From contig DOTA01000390.1 in NCBI GenBank assembly GCA_003513015.1, positions 1-9,351 on the forward strand: a stretch of 9,351 bases of DNA. The letters are read 5' to 3'. The stretch is from Chloroflexota bacterium (GTDB lineage Bacteria; Chloroflexota; Anaerolineae; Anaerolineales; UBA11858). Below are positions 1-5,665 of the stretch, one piece after another (positions within the stretch are counted from its first letter, which is position 1; every line of letters starts with the position of its first letter). The translations under genes were made by a program, and so were the position numbers. Under the pieces are notes generated by a model that worked only from the letters and a program-made list of their open reading frames with translations, made no database searches and was not told the DNA's origin.

Positions 1-1050
1 GCTTACGTGATTGGGAGAGATGGCCGTCTGGCACTGATCGATTTATGGATGGAAAAGCCTGAAGTAGTGGCGCGGGTGCAAACTTGTTACGATGCCCGGT
101 CTGTAGAAGTGAGCAAATACAACGGCCCTGAAGGCGACTTCACCGATAAATATGCCATTACAGGTTGTTATTGGCCGCCACACTTCGTCATACTCAATGG
201 CCAAACCCTGGAACCCATTAAAATCGTTTCTACCCGAAGTTACACTGAAGATACGGGGGAATACCATCCCGAGCCGCGCGTAGCGAGCATCCTGGCCTCG
301 CAATACCATCCGGAATGGATTGTAAATGTGAAAGAAACCGGCTTGGTCTGGATTGTGAACTATACGGATCTGAAAAACCTGACCATCAAGCAAATCGAAG
401 CCTCGCGGTTTTTGCACGATGGCGGGTTGGATGCTACCCGGCGCTATTTCCTGGTGGCAGCAAACCAGTCGAACCAGATCGCAATCGTGGATTTGGAAGA
501 AGATAAACTGACCGCAATTGTGGATGTTGGCATGGTTCCTCACCCCGGACGCGGCGCAAACTGGGTTGATCCTGAGTTTGGCCCGGTCTGGACAACCTCT
601 CACCTCGGTGATGCCGAACTCATGTCGATTGGTACCGATCCTGAAGGTCATTCTGATTCAGCCTGGAAGGTAGTGCGGTCTACCCCCCTCCCCGGAGCTG
701 GTAGTTTATTTATCAAGACTCATCCGGATAGCCAATGGGTTTGGGTGGACATGACTCTCAACCCTGACCCGGTTCTGGCGCGCACGGTCTGTGTTATTGC
801 AAAATCCGACCCCACAGAAATCCACAAATGCTGGGAAGTTGCCGATTATGGCCGTGCGGTGCATTTCGAGTACAACAAACAGGGCACCCAGGTTTGGGTC
901 AGTGTGTGGGGCAATGCAGATCAACCAGGCCAAACTGGTGAAATCGTGATCTATGATGACGCTACCTTGGAAGAAATTGCTCGCATTCCTGATTTGATCA
1001 CTCCTACCGGAAAATTTAACGTCTATAATACTGTTCACGATATTTATTAA
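1..1050 (+). CDS. nirS: Cytochrome cd1 nitrite reductase, C-terminal part (5' end outside window)
   Basis: Respiratory nitrite reductase reducing nitrite to nitric oxide in denitrification, normally a periplasmic homodimer with an N-terminal c-heme domain and an eight-bladed propeller holding heme d1. Frame 1 is open from base 1, so the GTG at 7 is an internal valine and not a start. About 349 residues are visible, covering most of the propeller; the family is roughly 550-600 residues. Strong family motifs are YVIGRDGRLALIDLW, YHPEPRVASILAS, FLHDGG, PHPGRGANW, GSLFIKTHP and the terminal TGKFNVYNTVHDIY. The two distal-pocket histidines that protonate bound nitrite (His327 and His369 in Pseudomonas aeruginosa) correspond to CAC codons at 415-417 and 541-543. 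Their presence and the C-terminal motif argue for NirS over NirN or NirF. The c-heme domain and the proximal d1 histidine lie upstream of the window. A shorter loop before the last blades departs from proteobacterial NirS. Confidence 0.93.
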   Translation, partial: AYVIGRDGRLALIDLWMEKPEVVARVQTCYDARSVEVSKYNGPEGDFTDKYAITGCYWPPHFVILNGQTLEPIKIVSTRSYTEDTGEYHPEPRVASILASQYHPEWIVNVKETGLVWIVNYTDLKNLTIKQIEASRFLHDGGLDATRRYFLVAANQSNQIAIVDLEEDKLTAIVDVGMVPHPGRGANWVDPEFGPVWTTSHLGDAELMSIGTDPEGHSDSAWKVVRSTPLPGAGSLFIKTHPDSQWVWVDMTLNPDPVLARTVCVIAKSDPTEIHKCWEVADYGRAVHFEYNKQGTQVWVSVWGNADQPGQTGEIVIYDDATLEEIARIPDLITPTGKFNVYNTVHDIY

Positions 1051-1070
1051 ATGCTCCCGCTTCCTGATCG

Positions 1071-1100
1071 GCAGGAGGGCCAGATGAATCGCCCTCCTGC
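1071..1100 (+). terminator. Hairpin after nirS, candidate intrinsic terminator
   Basis: A perfect 10-bp inverted repeat (GCAGGAGGGC at 1071-1080, GCCCTCCTGC at 1091-1100) closes a 10-base loop, 20 bases after the nirS stop. It is followed only by TTTGG, so the U-tract is poor. It may be a leaky terminator or a 3'-end stabiliser rather than a full stop, since the next gene starts 21 bases further on with no clear promoter between. Confidence 0.6.
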
Positions 1101-1121
1101 TTTGGCAAAACACAAAAGCCA

Positions 1122-1358
1122 ATGAACCCACTCAGCCTATCCAACTCGGTAGAGGTTTTGTTCGTGTGTTGGCCAGAAACAATCTATTTGTTCATTCAGA
1201 ATCACATGGCATGCCCAGGTTGTTACCTTGCCAAATTCGAATCTTTAGGAAGCGCTTTACAAATCTACCAGATCGCGCCCAGTACATTTTTGGATGATTT
1301 GCGCCAAATCATCACAAACTACGATCGCGACCATCAAACCTCGCCCCGCACCAGATGA
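1122..1358 (+). CDS. DUF1858 family CxxC redox protein (ScdA N-terminal-domain-like)
   Basis: A 78-residue protein matching the small all-helical DUF1858 domain, also described as the hybrid-cluster-protein-associated redox disulfide domain and found at the N-terminus of ScdA/RIC-type iron centre repair proteins. The pattern is typical: V-E-V-L...W-P-E-T...F at residues 10-24, then H-M-A-C-P-G-C with the CxxC cysteines at 31 and 34, then F-E-S-L and a final helix containing LDDLRQII. There is an extra cysteine at 16. No good ribosome binding site precedes ATG 1122. The stop codon (TGA 1356-1358) overlaps an ATG at 1355, suggesting co-expression with the DUF59 gene. The role is inferred to be redox or Fe-S chemistry linked to NO; the family has no firmly assigned activity. 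Confidence 0.8.
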   Translation: MNPLSLSNSVEVLFVCWPETIYLFIQNHMACPGCYLAKFESLGSALQIYQIAPSTFLDDLRQIITNYDRDHQTSPRTR

Positions 1359-1360
1359 GG
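1357..1360 (+). promoter_or_regulatory. Ribosome binding site deciding the DUF59 gene start
   Basis: GAGG lies nine bases before ATG 1370, whereas the in-frame ATG at 1355 has no Shine-Dalgarno sequence upstream. The site overlaps the stop of the preceding gene, consistent with translational coupling. Coupled initiation at 1355 through the ATGA overlap cannot be ruled out. Confidence 0.5.
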
Positions 1361-1369
1361 AAACCAAGT

Positions 1370-1672
1370 ATGACCGAAGAACAAATCCGCGATGCCCTCA
1401 AAGCCGTGGTTGATCCGGAAATCGGCGTGAACATCGTTGACCTGGGATTGATCTACAAAGTCGCGCTCAATCCCGGGAAAGTCTACATCCAACTTACCAT
1501 GACCTCCCCGGCTTGCCCCCTGCACAACTTGATCAGCCGTGATATGGAAAAAGTCTTGCACCAAACCTTCCCTGATCTTGGATCACTAACCATCGAACTG
1601 GTCTGGGAGCCACTCTGGTCACCCGAAATGATGTCTGAAACGGCAAAAAATCAGCTTGGCTGGACAAAATAA
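1370..1672 (+). CDS. DUF59/MIP18-family metal-sulfur cluster assembly protein (SufT/PaaD-like)
   Basis: A 100-residue cytoplasmic protein consisting of a single DUF59 (FeS_assembly_P) domain. Members assist Fe-S cluster assembly or delivery (SufT, PaaD, MIP18/CIA2). Diagnostic elements are the D-P-E-I-G motif with V-D-L-G-L-I-Y at residues 15-29, and the T-S-P-A-C-P-L motif at 45-51 with the conserved cysteine at 49. The W-E-P-L-W-S-P motif follows at 79-85, and the protein ends in LGW. Start 1370 was chosen because GAGG precedes it and because the family commonly begins MTEEQIR; an in-frame ATG at 1355 would add five residues. The gene sits between the DUF1858 and cupin genes, 12 bases from the latter. 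The client is not identifiable; repair of NO-damaged clusters is an inference from context. Confidence 0.85.
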   Translation: MTEEQIRDALKAVVDPEIGVNIVDLGLIYKVALNPGKVYIQLTMTSPACPLHNLISRDMEKVLHQTFPDLGSLTIELVWEPLWSPEMMSETAKNQLGWTK

Positions 1673-1684
1673 AAGGAACTAACG

Positions 1685-2002
1685 ATGTCTGAACCATTTT
1701 TTTTCACCGAAAATATTGCTGAATTGGTCAAGGAAATCCCGCCCGATAGCATTGTCAGCCGCACCTTTTACGAAGCGGACCGCCTAAAAGCGATCTTGTT
1801 TGGTTTTGCCCCCGGACAGGAACTCTCTGAGCACACTGCCGCCCGACCAGCCGTGTTACACTTCCTCGTAGGCGAAGCGGATTTAACGCTCGGGGAAGAT
1901 TCAAAACACGTCCAGGCCGGTTCGTGGGCTTATATGCAGCCGCGCCTGCCCCATAGTATCGTCGCAAAAAACACAGTCGTTATGCTGCTCTACCTGCTCT
2001 AA
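1685..2002 (+). CDS. Small single-domain cupin protein
   Basis: A 105-residue protein forming one cupin beta-barrel. Motif 1 is around residues 44-64 (G-Q-E-L-S-E-H, then F-L-V-G-E-A), and motif 2 is around 79-91 (G-S-W-A-Y-M-Q-P-R-L-P-H-S). Histidines 50 and 90 and Glu49 are in positions that could bind metal. The second histidine of the canonical HxH in motif 1 is replaced by alanine (His-Thr-Ala), so metal binding would be atypical. An AAAGGA ribosome binding site lies just before the ATG. It is 12 bases after the DUF59 gene and 6 bases before the NnrS-like gene, so it is in the same transcript. The function is unknown; a sensor or small-molecule/metal-binding role fits the family but is not shown. 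Confidence 0.85.
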   Translation: MSEPFFFTENIAELVKEIPPDSIVSRTFYEADRLKAILFGFAPGQELSEHTAARPAVLHFLVGEADLTLGEDSKHVQAGSWAYMQPRLPHSIVAKNTVVMLLYLL

Positions 2003-2008
2003 ACCAAG

Positions 2009-3070
2009 ATGAAAAGCCAACTCTATCGCTACCCCTTGATGCTGTTAGCACTCGTAACACTGATCGCAGCCGCCTGGGCCGGTTTATTGCGCCTGGGCTG
2101 GCCCTGGCCCGTTTTACAACCGACATTGCCGCTTAAACATGGACCCCTAATGGTCGCTGGTTTCTTTGGTGCTCTCATCGCTTTGGAGCGCGCTGTTGCC
2201 GTAGGTAAAGCCTGGGCTTACGTCTCGCCCCTTCTGAGCGGGATCGGGGGCATTCTGGTGGCGTTTGGAATGGGAGGTGCGCTGGGGCCGTTGTCGATGA
2301 CGCTCGGCAGTGCCGGGTTGGTGCTGATTTTCGCCTCGTTGCTACAAAAGCATCGGGCTACTTACATTCTCATTATGATGTTGGGCGCGCTGGCTTTGTT
2401 GGTAGGCAACCTGCTGTGGCTGGTCGGTTGGCCTATTTATAAGATTGTAGTTTTGTGGGCGGGATTTTTGATTTTAACGATTGTTGGAGAACGGCTGGAG
2501 TTAAACCGTATGGTGCGCCAAACGGGATTCAGCCGGGGGATGTTCGCCCTCTCGCTCGTTATTTTCCTGGCCGGATTGGTGACCCTGCTCCCCGCCTGGG
2601 CTTGGGGAGTGCGCCTGACCGGTTTAGGGATGCTTGGCCTGGGGGTGTGGTTGTTGATGTTTGACATCGCTCGCCGCACCGTCAAACAAAGCGGGCTGAC
2701 ACGTTTCATCGCCGTCTGCTTGCTTAGTGGCTATGTTTGGCTGCTGGTTTCGGGGAGTATCGCCTTGTTCTATGGTGCAACCCCCGCCGGACCAATCTAT
2801 GATGCCATGTTGCACAGCATCTTTTTAGGCTTTGTCTTCGCCATGATCTTCGGTCACGCCCCGATCATCTTTCCATCGGTGTTGGGGATCGATATCGAAT
2901 ACAGACCATCTCTCTACTTCCCCCTGATTTTGCTACACATCTCGCTCTTCGTGCGTATCGGTGGTGAAATGTTGGGTTCGAGTACGGCGCGCCTGTGGGG
3001 TGGCCTGTTTAATGTATTCGCAGTGATGCTCTACATGCTGATGATCGCTCCAATCGGAAAACGCAACTAG
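2009..3070 (+). CDS. NnrS-like polytopic membrane protein
   Basis: A 353-residue very hydrophobic protein with about 12 predicted transmembrane helices (approximately residues 7-27, 47-66, 71-91, 98-112, 118-138, 143-160, 178-196, 199-218, 232-254, 268-290, 300-316, 330-348). Size, helix number and placement of histidines near helix starts (H44 in KHGPLMVAGF, H269 in MLHSIFLGF, H283 in FGHAPIIFP, H310) resemble NnrS, a heme- and copper-containing membrane protein that relieves nitrosative stress. Other marked motifs are A-L-I-A-L-E-R-A at 55-62 and G-E-R-L-E-L at 160-165. It lies 6 bases after the cupin gene and ends the NO-related block. The resemblance was judged by eye, so a distinct heme-associated membrane family is an alternative. 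The start has only a weak ribosome binding site. Confidence 0.65.
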   Translation: MKSQLYRYPLMLLALVTLIAAAWAGLLRLGWPWPVLQPTLPLKHGPLMVAGFFGALIALERAVAVGKAWAYVSPLLSGIGGILVAFGMGGALGPLSMTLGSAGLVLIFASLLQKHRATYILIMMLGALALLVGNLLWLVGWPIYKIVVLWAGFLILTIVGERLELNRMVRQTGFSRGMFALSLVIFLAGLVTLLPAWAWGVRLTGLGMLGLGVWLLMFDIARRTVKQSGLTRFIAVCLLSGYVWLLVSGSIALFYGATPAGPIYDAMLHSIFLGFVFAMIFGHAPIIFPSVLGIDIEYRPSLYFPLILLHISLFVRIGGEMLGSSTARLWGGLFNVFAVMLYMLMIAPIGKRN

Positions 3071-3172
3071 CTTTTCTCAACCAGCCAGAAATTAACGGAA
3101 AAATTCGATGGTAAATATCACCTCAAAATCAGGCTGCCGCTCCAAAATCCATGCCAGCTTGCTCTATTTGGC

Positions 3173-3214
3173 AGAAAAACAAACCGGCCACTGATCTGTT
3201 GATCGGCGGCCGGT
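3173..3214 (-). terminator. Intrinsic terminator of the small minus-strand gene, possibly bidirectional
   Basis: A strong hairpin: ACCGGCC (3183-3189) pairs with GGCCGGT (3208-3214), and an inner GATC/GATC stem closes on a TGTT loop. Read on the minus strand it is followed by TT-G-TTTTT, a good U-tract, so it terminates the gene ending at 3251. Read on the plus strand it is followed by GAACTTTT, a weaker tail that may also stop transcription from the NnrS-like gene. Confidence 0.7.
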
Positions 3215-3250
3215 GAACTTTTAGGATGTGGGAGAGTAATACTGATAAGA

Positions 3251-3487
3251 CTACTCCTTGTCAGCCTCTTTGAAGGGATCAACCCCTGGGTTGGTACCCG
3301 CCCAAACGCAACTGGCGCGGCCATCAAGATTACACATCAGGGCTTCAGAACAGCGATGCCCCATCACACGCGGCGGCTGATCCGGTAGAAAATCAGCCGG
3401 GTAAACAATCTGCGCTTCTAAACTCACATCCTCTTGGACGTGATGGCAATACCGAACCTTGACAACTTCCCAATTTTTTTCAGACAT
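3251..3487 (-). CDS. Small four-cysteine protein of unknown function
   Basis: A 78-residue soluble protein without signal peptide or membrane segment. It has four cysteines at 14, 46, 52 and 60, with histidines at 15, 16 and 44. The core is M-G-H-R-C-S-E-A-L-M-C-N-L-D-G-R-A-S-C, followed by V-W-A-G-T-N-P. The spacing C-x31-C-x5-C-x7-C suggests a bound zinc or Fe-S cluster, though it does not match a classical zinc ribbon. Start 3487 was chosen over the in-frame ATG at 3493 because GGAGG at 3499-3495 sits 7 bases from 3487 but only one base from 3493. It has its own -10-like element and its own terminator, so it is a single-gene unit divergent from the transporter operon. I do not recognise a function. 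Confidence 0.75.
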   Translation of the reverse strand: MSEKNWEVVKVRYCHHVQEDVSLEAQIVYPADFLPDQPPRVMGHRCSEALMCNLDGRASCVWAGTNPGVDPFKEADKE

Positions 3488-3494
3488 AAACATA

Positions 3495-3499
3495 CCTCC
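3495..3499 (-). promoter_or_regulatory. Ribosome binding site of the small minus-strand gene
   Basis: On the minus strand GGAGG is followed by TATGTTT and then ATG (3487-3485). The 7-base spacing selects the second of two in-frame ATGs, because the first ATG begins a single base after the GGAGG. Confidence 0.7.
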
Positions 3500-3518
3500 A
3501 AAATTGCACTGTGAAAGC

Positions 3519-3524
3519 AGTATA
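3519..3524 (-). promoter_or_regulatory. -10-like element for the small minus-strand gene
   Basis: TATACT on the minus strand lies about 30 bases before the chosen start, which would give a leader of about 25 bases carrying the GGAGG site. No convincing -35 hexamer is found at 16-18 bases, so this is a candidate only. Confidence 0.35.
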
Positions 3525-3655
3525 CCTTATGGCACACAAAAGAAAAAGTGTCAGGTATCCTATTCGGACTATGATACTATCACAGATGCAATTTGTCCAA
3601 TTTTACCTAAAGATAAAACTCGTGTAAAATTAAACATCAAGTAATGAAAATAACG

Positions 3656-3661
3656 TATAAT
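3656..3661 (+). promoter_or_regulatory. -10 box (TATAAT) candidate for the transporter operon
   Basis: A perfect TATAAT in an AT-rich stretch about 105 bases before the binding-protein gene. No good -35 is present at standard spacing; TTAAAC at 3630-3635 is 20 bases away. Transcription from here would give a leader of about 100 bases. The rest of the 3500-3767 gap shows no other gene that I can support. Confidence 0.4.
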
Positions 3662-3767
3662 GCGTCTGCGAAAGATTGATTGTTGGCGAAAGGAGGTTTC
3701 TTCAATAACTATCAATACCTGTAAGTTCTAAAATCCCGTTCAAATATTCAAATCTGGAGGATGAAGT

Positions 3768-5444
3768 ATGAAACGCAAGAACCTGTTTATTTTGTTAACC
3801 ATCGTGGCGGCCATGTTGCTTTTGGCAGCCTGCGGTGGCGGCGGCGGTAAAGCCGTTGTCGAGAGGGCTTACGATGAAATCAAATATGATAAGCCTATGT
3901 CGGTTGTCGCTCCCAATTGTGATTATGGCGGCAAGATCAAGTCCATCGAAGCAACGGATGAATTCACCGTCAAATTCACGATGTGCAAGCCTGACCCCGC
4001 TTTCCCGGCCAAGGCTGCCTTCACCCCCTTTGGGATTTACCCGCAGGAATGGCTGAAGGCTTATGCCAATGCAGAAAACCAGGAAACTTTGCTCTCCGCT
4101 CCGGTTGGGACGGGCCCCTTCTATCTTGAGAATTGGGCGCGCGGCGACAGCATCACTATGAAGAAATATGATGGCTATTGGGGCGACAAGCCTGCCTACG
4201 GCACCCTGGTATTCCGCTGGGCAACCGAAGGTGCCGCTCGCTTGCTGGAACTCCAGGCTGGTACCGTTGATCAGATTACCAACCTCAGCCCGGATGATTT
4301 CGATACCGTCAAAAACGATTCTAATCTGAAATTCCTGCCCGTTGAAAACCCCAATATTCTCTACCTGGGTATGACCAACACCTTTAAACCCTTCGATGAT
4401 GTGCGCGTCCGCCAAGCCATCGCCATGGGTATCGACCGCCAGCGCATTGCCGACAACTTCTACCCCGATGGCTCCGAAGCAGCTTCGCACTTCACCCCGT
4501 GCAGCATTGCCAATGGTTGTGCCGGCGAAGATTGGTACGCCTTTGACCCCGCGGCGGCCAAAGCCCTGTTGGCTGAGGCCGGTTACCCCGATGGCTTCCA
4601 GACTTCGATTTTCTATCGCGACGTTTTCCGAGGTTACTTGCCCGAACCCGGTTTGGTGGCTGTTGAACTTCAGACCCAATTGCGCGACAACCTGGGCATT
4701 GAAGCCGAAGTGGTCGTAATGGAATCTGGTGAGTTCATTGATGAATGCTCCAATGGCCGCTGTGATGGTTTCTATCTGTTGGGCTGGGGCGCGGATTACC
4801 CCCACATCACCAACTTCTTGGATTACCACTTTGGTAGCACCAACCCACAATTTGGCAATCCATTCCCTGAAATTTACGGACCCCTTGAAAAAGCTTCCCA
4901 GATTGGTGATCCTGCTGCTGCAGAAGCGCTCTACGTTGAGGCTAATAATGCCATTCGCGAACTGGTTCCCACGGTGCCGCTGGTACATGGTGCCTCTGCT
5001 GCTGCCGCTTTAGCCAGTGTTGAAAATGCGCATGTCCGTCCCTTTGGTGCCCCAATTTTCGCCAAAGTTAACCCCGGCAAAGATACCATGATCTTTATGC
5101 AAAACGCCGAACCCATCAGCCTCTTCTGTGCAGATGAAACCGATGGTGAATCCCTGGCTCCTTGTGAGCAGATTGTTGAACCGCTGTTGTCCTACGCCAT
5201 CGACTCGGGCGAAGTTCTCCCTGGATTGGCGACCGAATGTACCCCCAATGCTGATTCAACCGTTTGGACCTGCAAACTACGCCAGGGTGTCACCTTCCAC
5301 GATGGCACCAAGTTGGACGCCAACGATGTCGTGGTTTCCTGGGCTGCCGGGATTGATGCTTCCAATCCTTACCACATTGGTAACACGGGTGCTTTTGAGT
5401 ACTACTCTTACCTGTGGGATGGCTTGATGAACGCTGGAGAGTAA
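3768..5444 (+). CDS. Peptide/nickel-type ABC transporter substrate-binding lipoprotein, apparently circularly permuted
   Basis: A 558-residue SBP_bac_5 (DppA/OppA-like) lipoprotein that captures peptide-like ligands outside the membrane. A signal peptide (residues 1-21) ends in lipobox L-A-A-C with Cys22, followed by a glycine run. A GGAGG lies 7 bases before the ATG. Domain order is unusual. Residues about 55-435 match the middle and end of the family: K-S-I-E-A-T-D-E-F-T-V-K-F, G-T-G-P-F-Y, Y-W-G, D-D-V-R-V-R-Q-A-I-A-M-G-I-D-R, A-K-A-L-L-A-E-A-G-Y-P, then V-P-L-V-H. Residues about 438-558 match the family's beginning: I-F-M-Q-N-A-E-P, T-D-G-E-S-L, E-Q-I-V-E-P-L, V-L-P-G-L-A, L-R-Q-G-V-T-F-H-D-G-T, D-A-N-D-V-V. 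Each part occurs once. Mature cysteines at 51/73, 245/251, 327/332, 454/466 and 491/502 form five close pairs, likely disulfides. It is followed by a hairpin and the permease genes. The ligand is unknown. Confidence 0.9.
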   Translation: MKRKNLFILLTIVAAMLLLAACGGGGGKAVVERAYDEIKYDKPMSVVAPNCDYGGKIKSIEATDEFTVKFTMCKPDPAFPAKAAFTPFGIYPQEWLKAYANAENQETLLSAPVGTGPFYLENWARGDSITMKKYDGYWGDKPAYGTLVFRWATEGAARLLELQAGTVDQITNLSPDDFDTVKNDSNLKFLPVENPNILYLGMTNTFKPFDDVRVRQAIAMGIDRQRIADNFYPDGSEAASHFTPCSIANGCAGEDWYAFDPAAAKALLAEAGYPDGFQTSIFYRDVFRGYLPEPGLVAVELQTQLRDNLGIEAEVVVMESGEFIDECSNGRCDGFYLLGWGADYPHITNFLDYHFGSTNPQFGNPFPEIYGPLEKASQIGDPAAAEALYVEANNAIRELVPTVPLVHGASAAAALASVENAHVRPFGAPIFAKVNPGKDTMIFMQNAEPISLFCADETDGESLAPCEQIVEPLLSYAIDSGEVLPGLATECTPNADSTVWTCKLRQGVTFHDGTKLDANDVVVSWAAGIDASNPYHIGNTGAFEYYSYLWDGLMNAGE

Positions 5445-5480
5445 TTTTCTCTAGTCATCTAGCAAGTTCTGATTGATCGG

Positions 5481-5517
5481 CGCGGGATGGCATGTGAATG
5501 CGATCCCGCGTCTTTCT
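5481..5517 (+). terminator. Intercistronic hairpin between binding protein and permease genes
   Basis: CGCGGGAT (5481-5488) pairs with ATCCCGCG (5503-5510). After one G-G mismatch an inner GCAT/ATGC stem closes on a GTGA tetraloop, and TCTTTCT follows. This strong structure lies 36 bases after the binding-protein stop. It probably acts as a partial terminator or mRNA stabiliser that gives more binding protein than permease. The remaining bases up to 5649 show no gene; no clear second promoter was identified there. Confidence 0.65.
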
Positions 5518-5665
5518 AATCAAAACAGGTTAAGCCCTCTTGGTCTTAAAGGACTGCCTAACTACTCAAAAAACGAATTTGAACTGCAAAGTTCTGCTAT
5601 CCATGTTAACATAGGGCCTAATTCGCCTAAAATAGCGGCAAGAACAATTAGGAGCAGTAAACGCT

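Noticed and set aside
43..651. 202-codon minus-strand open frame
   Set aside because: Antisense to nirS, whose family motifs are clear in this stretch; no ribosome binding site or family motif.
3191..3204. GATC-TGTT-GATC as an FNR/CRP-type operator
   Set aside because: It is the inner stem of the 3183-3214 terminator and lies between gene ends, not in a promoter. It also does not match TTGAT-N4-ATCAA.
3488..3493. Upstream ATG (3493) as start of the small minus-strand gene
   Set aside because: GGAGG ends one base from this ATG, too close for initiation. The ATG at 3487 has ideal spacing.
3459..3644. 61-codon plus-strand open frame in the divergent region
   Set aside because: It starts inside the minus-strand gene, spans that gene's ribosome binding site, and has no upstream ribosome binding site or recognisable sequence.
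3795..4988. Long 397-codon open frame on the minus strand
   Set aside because: It lies wholly antisense to the well-supported binding-protein gene and shows no recognisable motif. It is explained by the codon bias of the plus-strand gene.
3768..5444. Binding protein as a fusion of two partial paralogues
   Set aside because: Each family segment occurs once with no duplication, and the halves together make one complete protein. Permutation is the simpler reading, although the halves could still derive from two tandem copies.
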